A stretch of 38,045 bases of DNA from a virus. How positions within the stretch are numbered: the stretch's first letter is position 1; each line of letters starts with the position of its first letter. The notes beneath the pieces were generated by a model. It was not told the origin of the DNA. It did not search any database and worked only from the letters and a program-made list of their open reading frames with translations. The stretch is taken from positions 1 to 38,045 of the IMG/VR virus record IMGVR_UViG_3300022187_000086; one strand, given 5' to 3'. Below are positions 17,046 through 23,665 of this stretch, piece by piece. Position numbers and translations under genes: made by a program.

Positions 17046-18458
17046 TTAGGCTCCCTTAATGATTACGTGCTGGTTTGCAGCGCGAGTAATCAAAGCGCAC
17101 TCAGAACGGTAGTGGAAGGTTGCCTTGTCAGCGCCATCAGTTCTGTAGCCAAGAACTCCACCACCAGTTACCCAGTGCTCAAGCTCACGGCTGTAACCGT
17201 TAGCAGACTTGTAGTTCAACTCAAGAGCTGGTGCTCTGTTTCCAGAAACAGGGTCAGCAACTTGGCTCATTGGAACCATAGCCCCGTGGTATGCAGTACC
17301 TGCACCCAACAAGGTAGGATCATTCAAGAGCTTCCAGTCGTGCTTGTGGAAGGTGTAGCCACCGCGAGTAAAGCTCTTAAAGCCCAACTGAACAGCCATG
17401 TCAGCGTCGTTGTTAAACGCACCGAACTGACCAGCCAAGCCAGCAGTCAACTGCGTAGCAACACCGGCAGCAAGCATATCGTCGATGTCCAAAGACTGCT
17501 GTCTGTTGACGTACATAGCGTACTCAGCAGGAGCACCCTGTTTGTCCATCAACTTGATGACTGCATCAAACTCAGCGAGAGAGTTCAAGCCGTCAGCAGT
17601 AGCTCCGGAAACAACAATACCTCTGTTGTTAACTGCAGAGAAGTAACCCTCCGTACCAGTGATACCTTCATTAGCGGCTCCTTGGAAAGCAGACGCAGTC
17701 TTTTCTCCGAACAAGAGAGTCATTTCTCTCAAGTCTTCGAAACGCTTACGAGCTTCCATCTCGCCCTTGATGAACCAACGGTAGTCACCGTTACCAACAT
17801 TTACGTAGCCGATGTTGGTTGCTTGTGAACCGTTGACTTCGTACTTGTTCTTAACGATAGCGAAGGTTTGAGTGTGACGCTGTACGTCTGGCTCATAGAA
17901 GCTGCCGGGCTCTGCACTACCCTGAGCGTACATGTTACCCACGATGGCGAGGTTATCAGAAGCAGTAAAAGTGCGAGCTGGTGCGTCGCCGTCCAACGTC
18001 TCCATGATGAACTGCCCTGCAGAAGCCGTAGTAGCGCCACCTCCGATCTTACCGAGAGAGTTGGTGTCAGTTACGAGGAAGACATCACCTGAGATAACGT
18101 CCATAACGAGGTCGTTAGGAGCAACAACCTTGTCGGCGCCCGCAGCACCCATATCAACCGTAATGGTTGCGGTGGATCCGTTTGAAACAGTTGAAATATC
18201 AGAGCCAGAAATGAGCTTGTGGCGGCGGCCTTCTTCGAAGTAGTATACCTCGTCAGAAGTACCGACATTGTTTGTTGCGCCCGTCAACTTCAAGAAGCCA
18301 GTGATACCCTGATCACCGAATCTTTCAATCAAAAGGTCGCGGGCATCTGGCTTGGCGTAATCGTCAAGCAAGGTGCCAATAGAGACATACTTGTCTGGGC
18401 TTGTCAAAAATTTGGGAGACCTTTCGTTAAGGCCAGACCCCTGTGCTGCTGTAGACAT
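17046..18458 (-). CDS. Major capsid protein (470 aa)
   Basis: The identification rests on place (directly after the scaffold-like gene, 5 nt gap), length typical of an HK97-fold MCP, balanced soluble composition and no membrane segment. Recognisable segments are the N-arm FLTSPDKYVSIGTLLDDYAK, a beta-rich middle rich in Gly/Ala/Asp, the spine-helix-like GDYRWFIKGEMEARKRFEDL with MTLLFGEKTASAFQGAANEG (~225-270), and a C-terminal TFHYRSECALITRAANQHVI. The overall look resembles MCPs of crAss-like and other Bacteroidota podoviruses, but family membership is not provable by eye. It has no promoter of its own and is probably transcribed from 20851 through the scaffold. A stable hairpin follows the gene. 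Confidence 0.9.
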   Translation of the reverse strand: MSTAAQGSGLNERSPKFLTSPDKYVSIGTLLDDYAKPDARDLLIERFGDQGITGFLKLTGATNNVGTSDEVYYFEEGRRHKLISGSDISTVSNGSTATITVDMGAAGADKVVAPNDLVMDVISGDVFLVTDTNSLGKIGGGATTASAGQFIMETLDGDAPARTFTASDNLAIVGNMYAQGSAEPGSFYEPDVQRHTQTFAIVKNKYEVNGSQATNIGYVNVGNGDYRWFIKGEMEARKRFEDLREMTLLFGEKTASAFQGAANEGITGTEGYFSAVNNRGIVVSGATADGLNSLAEFDAVIKLMDKQGAPAEYAMYVNRQQSLDIDDMLAAGVATQLTAGLAGQFGAFNNDADMAVQLGFKSFTRGGYTFHKHDWKLLNDPTLLGAGTAYHGAMVPMSQVADPVSGNRAPALELNYKSANGYSRELEHWVTGGGVLGYRTDGADKATFHYRSECALITRAANQHVIIKGA

Positions 18459-18463
18459 ATCTT

Positions 18464-19591
18464 TTAGATTTTAAATGTCATACCTCTGTTGCCTCCCATA
18501 ATTTGTTTTAGCTGGTCGACAACAGGGTCAGATGTGTTGTTAAGATTATTTTGTTGTGGGGTGCTAGCTTGCACATTGGCCGCCTTCTCAACCAAGCCTC
18601 GCTGACCATCGCTCAAGCCCTGTCTGTAGATAGACTGAGCAATGTGATCGATGTTGTCAATCAAAGCACGGTGTGAAGAGAGCGTGTCAATATCCCAGCT
18701 ACCATCATCCCGAATGTAAGGATCGAAGTACTCGTCGAGACGAGCATTCTTAGCCTTGAGTTGTGACTTGTAGTTATCTTCCAACCCGAACGTAAAGGTC
18801 TTATCGGGGCCGAGATCGAACTCCAGTCCAGTCAAAGAATCTACCTCGCGGCTCATGTTGGCGATCCACTCTTCGTCAACGATAGACTGTGGCTCTTGAT
18901 TTTGTTGTTGAGGTTCTGGGGCGCGGTAGGTCTCTCTCAGATCCGTAATGCGCTTGCGAGACTCAGCAGCATCAATCTTAAGCTGCAGTTGTGAAAGTTG
19001 AATCTCTTCGTCCGTGTGAACGTCGGGATTCAGTTTGTATTTGCTCTGCATAAGAAGGTCAATCTCCTGTCCGCTAAGATCCTTGTACTCCGTAGCCATG
19101 CTCACGCGAACCGCCATAACGTCATCCATCTCGGTTGGGTTAAGCGATTGGTATGTGAACCAGTCTTGTGGAGAACGTCCAGTCTCTTGAACGAACTTGG
19201 CGATAGCTTCGACTCTCTCGTCGAGCGGTGATGCAGGCTCCGTTACAGGTGACAAGTCTTCAAGGGAAGTGATTTGACGTCCGAGCTTCTCGCTCAGAAA
19301 GTTCATCACAGCCCCCTCAATTTCTTGAGTGCTGTATTCTGTAGCCTGCGTTTCTTGCACCTGATTTTCAGGTGCGGGTTCAAACGTTTCTTGTGTTGGT
19401 TGTGCAGGAGCAGCCTCAGGGTCAACATACTGACTCTCTTGAAGAGGAGCCTCTTGAGTTTCTACTGGTTCTGACTCTTGCACAGGCGCTTCTTGAACAG
19501 GGGCTTCAGACTTATTCATACTAGCCTGAAGAGCCTCTGCTGATTCAAAAATTTCGAACGTGCCGCCTTCTGTTGGATTATTATCCTCCAT
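18464..19591 (-). CDS. Scaffolding-like protein (375 aa)
   Basis: The first ~95 residues are a low-complexity Glu/Gln/Pro/Ala tract with repeats of QEAPVQES/QEAPLQES type. The rest is acidic and helical (EIQLSQLQLKIDAAESRKRI at ~198-217, coiled coil), ending in VDQLKQIMGGNRGMTFKI. An acidic, Gln/Pro-rich, coiled-coil protein encoded 5 nt before the MCP is the usual profile of a phage scaffold. I see no Ser-His-Asp/Glu protease signature here or nearby, so no separate prohead protease is evident. The assignment relies on composition and adjacency. Confidence 0.8.
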   Translation of the reverse strand: MEDNNPTEGGTFEIFESAEALQASMNKSEAPVQEAPVQESEPVETQEAPLQESQYVDPEAAPAQPTQETFEPAPENQVQETQATEYSTQEIEGAVMNFLSEKLGRQITSLEDLSPVTEPASPLDERVEAIAKFVQETGRSPQDWFTYQSLNPTEMDDVMAVRVSMATEYKDLSGQEIDLLMQSKYKLNPDVHTDEEIQLSQLQLKIDAAESRKRITDLRETYRAPEPQQQNQEPQSIVDEEWIANMSREVDSLTGLEFDLGPDKTFTFGLEDNYKSQLKAKNARLDEYFDPYIRDDGSWDIDTLSSHRALIDNIDHIAQSIYRQGLSDGQRGLVEKAANVQASTPQQNNLNNTSDPVVDQLKQIMGGNRGMTFKI

Positions 19592-19617
19592 TTAATTTAA
19601 ATTATTGATTTGTATTC

Positions 19618-19980
19618 TTATCCTATATAAGCAATGACGGAGCCTGAGCTCAAGTCAATTTCAGTCCACCTTCCGTAAACCGTAATGCCTTTTGGAAACG
19701 TAACGGAGCTTGTGATTTGCTTACCACCACTTCCTTCTGCTGCAGTTTCTGAGCCAGCAGCAAGATCTCCAGCTGCATCTGCAGAGTTGAAATGCTTTGT
19801 AGGTACTTCTGCCAAAAGGCCTGTACTTGAGTCAAATGTAGTGTCAGATAGCATAGTGATCGCAACAAAAACCATACCTGTCGGAGGCTTGATTGCATCA
19901 CTAGACGAGGTTGTGTATACGGCACCAAGCTGACCGAAGGCAACCTGATTTGCTGTAGCTGTATTTGAAATGTTTGCCAT
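19618..19980 (-). CDS. Small beta-rich head protein (120 aa)
   Basis: The sequence starts ANISNTATANQVAFGQLG, continues VFVAITMLSDTTFDSSTGLL, and ends FPKGITVYGRWTEIDLSSGSVIAYIG. The terminal FPKG-(I/M)-T-(I/V)-YGRWT...G-x-I-x-Y-(I/F)-G motif recurs, from memory, in small virion proteins of marine phages, where such proteins are thought to be capsid-associated. It lies in a row of three small beta proteins preceding the scaffold and MCP, the usual place of decoration or head-fibre components. The exact role is unknown. Confidence 0.85.
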   Translation of the reverse strand: MANISNTATANQVAFGQLGAVYTTSSSDAIKPPTGMVFVAITMLSDTTFDSSTGLLAEVPTKHFNSADAAGDLAAGSETAAEGSGGKQITSSVTFPKGITVYGRWTEIDLSSGSVIAYIG

Positions 19981-19987
19981 GATCTAA

Positions 19988-20395
19988 TTATGAAAGGGTT
20001 ACTGCTGAGCTATCCAAACCAAACACTGCATACTCAATCATCTGATCGACATCAGTGCCGTAAGCTTTGAGTGTCTGATCATTTTGAACTGGAAGCAAAG
20101 CAAATTCCCCACCACCAAGCTTCATGATTTTAGGGTTGTCCGATGCGGTAACAGCATAAACGTAAACATATTTTTCTTTCTCTTGTGTGAGATTTCTAAT
20201 ATATACGTATGCGTTTTCCAACTTGTCGCTAGCCTTGTATACTGTCGCAGCGGTTGCGCCTATAGCCGTACCAAGAACTTTAACGCGCTGGACACTTCCC
20301 GAGTCAGCACGAACAACCATGTTCACCCCAATGTTTACTGGGGTTGGCATGACAGTGGTGGTAGAGAGACTAAGTGTAGCTCTTACCGTAGCCAT
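19988..20395 (-). CDS. Small beta-rich structural protein, paralogue group member (135 aa)
   Basis: The N-terminus is Thr/Ser-rich beta (ATVRATLSLSTTTVMPTPVN). It is followed by VYKASDKLENAYVYIRNLTQ, LGGGEFALLPVQNDQTLKAY and a final EYAVFGLDSS. The order hydrophobic strand, Y-(I/L)-R-N, then G-(D/E)-F/W-x-(L/I)-x-P, then E-Y-x-x-(F/Y) is shared with the 142-aa gene upstream and, more loosely, with the 141-aa gene at 36093-36518. Its ATG overlaps the upstream stop (TAATG). Likely a minor capsid/decoration or collar component. Confidence 0.85.
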   Translation of the reverse strand: MATVRATLSLSTTTVMPTPVNIGVNMVVRADSGSVQRVKVLGTAIGATAATVYKASDKLENAYVYIRNLTQEKEKYVYVYAVTASDNPKIMKLGGGEFALLPVQNDQTLKAYGTDVDQMIEYAVFGLDSSAVTLS

Positions 20396-20823
20396 TACGT
20401 GTGGTAGATTGCCATGTACTCCAAAGTCATTGCAGTAGCAACGCTTGGGGTAATGGTGATATCAGTATCTGCGGCTGCGCTATAAGGGATAAACATCCAG
20501 TCTCCTGCATACAATCTGCCGAGCTCCTGAGCATTAGCATCTCCAATGCCGTCACCCAACTTAATGGTGAAGTACTCCGAAGTGGTAGTGCTTGGGTTTC
20601 TCAAGTAGATCTTGTGACCGGGGTCACTGGGAGATCCGAAAGTTGTTTCGTCAAAGAGAACCACCTCAGAAGCTGCGGTATAGATTCGTCTATTGACACC
20701 AGTGGTCTGGTCCAAGCCAGTCACACTGTTACCCTTAGTAAGCGTGGATGTTGAGGCAAGAGACAAGGAGTCCCCCGTCAAGTCCCCGCTGGAAAGCGTA
20801 ATGGATGCTGTTGTAGTAGGCAT
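20395..20823 (-). CDS. Small beta-rich structural protein, first gene of the head operon (142 aa)
   Basis: The sequence contains PTTTASITLSSGDLTGDSLS, VNRRIYTAASEVVLFDETTF, HKIYLRNPSTTTSEYFTIKL, GRLYAGDWMFIPYSAAADTD and a final TLEYMAIYHT. It shares the Y-L-R-N, G-D-W/F and E-Y-x-x-(Y/F) landmarks with the 135-aa neighbour, so the two are probably paralogues. Its start is preceded by an A/C-rich, Shine-Dalgarno-free 27-nt leader and a TATATTTG promoter element. It therefore heads the transcript that also carries scaffold and MCP. Role inferred as a capsid-associated protein. Confidence 0.85.
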   Translation of the reverse strand: MPTTTASITLSSGDLTGDSLSLASTSTLTKGNSVTGLDQTTGVNRRIYTAASEVVLFDETTFGSPSDPGHKIYLRNPSTTTSEYFTIKLGDGIGDANAQELGRLYAGDWMFIPYSAAADTDITITPSVATAMTLEYMAIYHT

Positions 20824-20850
20824 TATTTATTTTGTTGTGTTTGGTTTTTG

Positions 20851-20858
20851 CAAATATA
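20851..20858 (-). promoter_or_regulatory. -7 element TATATTTG with 27-nt leader (head operon: decoration, scaffold, MCP)
   Basis: The leftward strand reads TATATTTG, then GCA-A/C-rich sequence with no G-rich Shine-Dalgarno, then ATG 20823. Unlike the N4-ATG sites, this leaves a short leader. This fits known Bacteroidota practice, where A-rich unstructured leaders replace Shine-Dalgarno sites at strongly expressed genes. Confidence 0.7.
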
Positions 20859-21251
20859 TCACTTTTTTGCTTTCTTCTTGCCACGAGCAATGCGTCTGGC
20901 TTCAGCCTTTCCAAATGCGGACTTAACTCTTGCCGCCGCCCAAGCATGCTGAGATACTTTCGGTCTATTTCCAGAACTCATATATGCGGCAAGTCCCCTG
21001 TCATACACTTCTTTTTCCGCAGCAGACAGACCCGACCTAAAGCCCCCCCCTTTTTCATACTTTTTGCTTGGCCCCAAGATAGACTTGACATTCTTGCTTC
21101 TTTGAGGAACGGGCTTAGCTCCTTTTTTGGGTTTGCCATAGTCCTTTTTATCTGGCTCCGCAAACTGAGGAATTGGCTTTGAGGTTGACGCAGATAGTCC
21201 CTTTAGAAAAATGCGAACCTTATTTGATGGGTTATTTTTACTTGCCTTCAT
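20859..21251 (-). CDS. Very basic small protein with a W-A-x-A-R-V domain (130 aa)
   Basis: Lys/Arg-rich throughout and ending in RRIARGKKKAKK. Residues ~70-115 read GLSAAEKEVYDRGLAAYMSS, GNRPKVSQHAWAAARVKSAF, then GKAEARRIA. From memory, the pattern VYxRGLAAYxSSGxRPxxSxHxWAxARVxS belongs to a small domain of unknown function found in many phages and some giant viruses. It may bind nucleic acid, judging by charge only. Last gene of the 22123-20859 run of basic proteins; its ATG overlaps the upstream stop (ATGA). Confidence 0.85.
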   Translation of the reverse strand: MKASKNNPSNKVRIFLKGLSASTSKPIPQFAEPDKKDYGKPKKGAKPVPQRSKNVKSILGPSKKYEKGGGFRSGLSAAEKEVYDRGLAAYMSSGNRPKVSQHAWAAARVKSAFGKAEARRIARGKKKAKK

Positions 21252-21655
21252 AGTTTGTCTCTTTGTGCCATGAGCTTTTTTAGTCTTGCAGCCACAGCAG
21301 GCGGGAACCCATTTTTCTCTCGCTTGTCCTTGGTGCCACGGTACTTTTTGTAGATGTTAGAGATCTCAGTCATCAACCTCTTTCTTTCAGAAACATTGCT
21401 GGACCCAGAGGTGTACTTTTTATTAAACTTCATCTTACCTCCCTTAGACATATCTGCCGGAGAGGAGTCAATAGATCTTCTAATATAATTGCCTTCTGAG
21501 TCCATTGTAAGCTTGGACTTTAGTCCTGATTGGTTTCCACCCTTGGCATCATACATTTTGTCAACTGCCTGCCTGCTTTTACTTTTAGCATAAAACGCAG
21601 GGCCAGTTGAATAATCAACGTTTGACTGTCTCTTTATTTTTTTTACTTTAGGCAT
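21248..21655 (-). CDS. Very basic small protein of unknown function (135 aa)
   Basis: A Lys-rich N-terminus (PKVKKIKRQSN) precedes GPAFYAKSKSRQAVDKMYDA, a SKGGKMKFNKKYTSGSS segment and a helical C-terminus (RKRLMTEISNIYKKYRG, AARLKKLMAQRDKL). The SKGGK box also appears as NKGGK in the 61-aa neighbour and as KYEKGGG in the 130-aa gene, a short motif shared across this operon. No enzyme motif is visible. It overlaps the upstream gene by 8 nt. Possible packaged DNA-condensing protein, by charge and position; not demonstrated. Confidence 0.8.
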   Translation of the reverse strand: MPKVKKIKRQSNVDYSTGPAFYAKSKSRQAVDKMYDAKGGNQSGLKSKLTMDSEGNYIRRSIDSSPADMSKGGKMKFNKKYTSGSSNVSERKRLMTEISNIYKKYRGTKDKREKNGFPPAVAARLKKLMAQRDKL

Positions 21656-21833
21656 GACTTACGATTTTGAACTTAGCTTTAGCGACGACCTTATCATGAG
21701 GCTTGTAGTCTCCCTTCATCAGAAAGTACCTGCCCCCTTCTTGCATCCAGTGGTATCCTTTAGGCGGATCAATCTCCATAGACTTCTGAGAAATCTTAAG
21801 CTTACCGCCCTTGTTGTACTTCACAGTATTCAT
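21648..21833 (-). CDS. Small basic protein, DPPKGYHWM family (61 aa)
   Basis: The sequence is MNTVKYNKGGKLKISQKS, DPPKGYHWMQEGGRYFLMKG, DYKPHDKVVAKAKFKIVSHA. The PPKGYHWM-x-x-x-G-R-Y-x-L-M and KAKFKIVS elements look like a conserved small phage family, but I know of no function. Start choice: a GTG at 21839 would add two residues. ATG 21833 forms a TGATG overlap with the upstream stop, the coupling used throughout this operon, so it is preferred. Confidence 0.8.
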   Translation of the reverse strand: MNTVKYNKGGKLKISQKSMEIDPPKGYHWMQEGGRYFLMKGDYKPHDKVVAKAKFKIVSHA

Positions 21834-22123
21834 CACCACTTCACCTTGTTGGCCCAGTAAGCTGCGCTCATCTTACCCTTGGCAATGTTCTTTGCATGAC
21901 GAGCCTTGAATGAAGCTCGCTTCTTTTTCATTTTATCGCCCTCACCAGCTTTTGGCTTCCCAGCAGTCTTAGCCCCCTGCTCACCAAATCTTATGGTCTT
22001 AATCTTATCGCCGACTTTAGCCACAACAATGTGAGACTTTTTGGGGTGGCTGGGTGTTCTTTTAGGTTTGTTAAACCCAGACACACCAGCTCTTTCCAAT
22101 CGAGGATCTTTTTTAGACTTCAT
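21833..22123 (-). CDS. Small basic conserved phage protein (96 aa)
   Basis: The sequence contains HPKKSHIVVAKVGDKIKTIR, FGEQGAKTAGKPKAGEGDKM, KKKRASFKARHAKNIAKGKM and SAAYWANKVKW at the end. The combination IRFGxQG...RxSFKARHxKNIxKGKMSAAYWAxxxxW recurs in many unrelated phage genomes (recall, not search). It is a compact, positively charged domain of unknown function. First gene of the basic cluster, with its own TATATTTG box exactly four bases before the ATG. Confidence 0.87.
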   Translation of the reverse strand: MKSKKDPRLERAGVSGFNKPKRTPSHPKKSHIVVAKVGDKIKTIRFGEQGAKTAGKPKAGEGDKMKKKRASFKARHAKNIAKGKMSAAYWANKVKW

Positions 22124-22127
22124 AATG

Positions 22128-22135
22128 CAAATATA
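22128..22135 (-). promoter_or_regulatory. -7 element TATATTTG, 4 nt before ATG (basic-protein operon)
   Basis: The leftward strand reads TATATTTG-CATT-ATG (ATG 22123). The intervening four bases are identical to those at 4246. It is placed in the 13-nt gap after the 84-aa gene. No -33 box is seen. Confidence 0.7.
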
Positions 22136-22136
22136 A

Positions 22137-22391
22137 TTACTCTGGTTTTACCCCGTACTCTCCAGCCTGAAGGTGATAAGTTGTTTGTCCAGAGCCAGTC
22201 AGGTATGTGAAACACATAGTCTCACCTTCTGGGATTTCTAGCGTTTCGTAGGTGGCCACGTATGTCCCGTCCTCTTGTAAGCACTCCTCTAAAGTCTGCT
22301 CATTAAAAGACCATCCCATATTGGGGCAGTTAGCATCTGTCCACGATTGGAGCAAGTCGTCTTCCGATTGTATCGTTACTGAGTACTTCAT
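22137..22391 (-). CDS. Small acidic protein of unknown function (84 aa)
   Basis: Sequence features: MKYSVTIQSEDDLLQSWTDA, ANCPNMGWSFNEQTLEECLQ, then TYETLEIPEGETMCFTYLTG. Acidic, three Cys residues, probably beta-rich. I do not recognise it. Its ATG overlaps the stop of the RCC1-like gene (TAATG), so it is the last member of the TerL-portal-fibre transcript. That proximity suggests a small fibre-associated protein or chaperone; this is only a positional guess. Confidence 0.75.
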   Translation of the reverse strand: MKYSVTIQSEDDLLQSWTDANCPNMGWSFNEQTLEECLQEDGTYVATYETLEIPEGETMCFTYLTGSGQTTYHLQAGEYGVKPE

Positions 22392-23665
22392 TAGCTTACA
22401 CTTAAGAGAAGAACCGTATTGGATGTGCCAGCTGTTCTAACAGACAGCGAGTTCACCGTTGACCCAGAAGGGAAGTTGTAAAGAGTGTTTGCGTTAACGC
22501 CGCTCAAGCTTGAGGTAGGTGAGTTCCAGCTGCCGCTACTTGGAGACCCCCATAGGCTTATCACTCCGTTTTTCTTAAAGCACCGAGCCGAAGCTTGTTG
22601 TGACCCATATCCGTGATTTATAGTGTCGTCGAAAACGTCCCAGTCAGTATCTGTTCCATACTGACTTAACGTGTAATATGAACTCGACGCCCCTTGAAAT
22701 CCAAACGTGTTTCCACAAGTGTATAGTCCAACAGATCCAGCGGTTCCCTTTCTGAAAGCAGAGTCGTAGTTCCCAGAGATGACCTGCTGCCAATCTGTAT
22801 CCGTGCCTATCTGAACGACGTATGTCTGGCTACTTCCATTAGAGATAGAAGCTTCTTCGTTGGCGGGAAACATTGAGTCTGCTCTACCAAACATGAACAA
22901 TTCGCCACTAGAGTTTATTACCATACAACCATCGCTAGCTCCAGCAATCTTAAACGAACCAGCACTGTAGTTTAGATTCTCACTCCAGTCTGTAGAAGCG
23001 GCGCTTTTAACTCTAGTAAAAGATAGGGTATTGCCAGATGTGGTTCCCTGTCCTGTCCCTCCGTAGTTATTCCTTCCTGTTGCGTACAGATAGGTATCCG
23101 TTGAACCACCCTTCAAGGCATAAGAAGTATATCTGGTGCCAGCAATGTCCTTCCAGTCTGTGTCGCTCCCCACCTGAGTCCAGCTAGTTTGAGTCGTTTG
23201 GTTTCCTAATCCGAGCTGTCCGTAAAAGTTATACCCCACACACCAGAGGGTTCCGTCTGTCTTAAGGGCCATTGCCCAACTAGAAAAGGTTCCGTTACCG
23301 CAAGCGATAACCTTAGCCACGTTTGTCAAAACGATTTCGAAGTCAGTGTGAACCGTATTGCCCCACGATTGGCTTGAACCAGCAGACTTGTGATATAGAT
23401 TGTTACTAGAGTCGATCCCAAAAATGTGAGAGTCGTTTTGAATTATTTTGGTGAATTCAATCGTTGACATCTCATAGGCGTAAGTTGGGATATCGCTGAA
23501 GAACGTGCTCCAGTCAAATGGAAAGCTAGCAAGCGAAAGTCCTCCGTAAGTGATTGTCCCAGTTGACGGATAGGTCAGCACGTGAGCCTCGCCACCACCG
23601 CCTCCAGTACCGAGACCAGAGATGTTGTCAATGTTTGCTGTATCAACTCCGATAATCTTACTCAT
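22391..23665 (-). CDS. RCC1-type seven-bladed-propeller-like protein (424 aa)
   Basis: Repeated blades of about 50 residues are visible. Examples are WAMALKTDGTLWCVGYNFYG with QLGLGNQT; SYALKGGSTDTYLYATGRNN; CMVINSSGELFMFGRADSMF; and FRKGTAGSVGLYTCGNTFGF. Each ends in a W-x-x-V/I strand such as TDWKDIAG or TDWQQVIS. This is the RCC1 pattern (x-x-A-L-x-x-D-G-x-L-(W/Y)-x-x-G-x-N-x-x-G-Q-L-G). It directly follows the tail-fibre gene with ATGA overlap, so it is probably a virion surface or receptor-binding component. The N-terminal ~45 residues contain a Gly-rich linker (GLGTGGGGGEAH) typical of fibre tips joined to a shaft. Enzymatic GEF activity is not implied. Confidence 0.9.
   Translation of the reverse strand: MSKIIGVDTANIDNISGLGTGGGGGEAHVLTYPSTGTITYGGLSLASFPFDWSTFFSDIPTYAYEMSTIEFTKIIQNDSHIFGIDSSNNLYHKSAGSSQSWGNTVHTDFEIVLTNVAKVIACGNGTFSSWAMALKTDGTLWCVGYNFYGQLGLGNQTTQTSWTQVGSDTDWKDIAGTRYTSYALKGGSTDTYLYATGRNNYGGTGQGTTSGNTLSFTRVKSAASTDWSENLNYSAGSFKIAGASDGCMVINSSGELFMFGRADSMFPANEEASISNGSSQTYVVQIGTDTDWQQVISGNYDSAFRKGTAGSVGLYTCGNTFGFQGASSSYYTLSQYGTDTDWDVFDDTINHGYGSQQASARCFKKNGVISLWGSPSSGSWNSPTSSLSGVNANTLYNFPSGSTVNSLSVRTAGTSNTVLLLSVS

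Noticed and set aside
17067-17828. 253-codon rightward frame opposite the MCP
   Set aside because: Shadow of the MCP reading frame with a Ser/Val-rich translation; no motif or start context.
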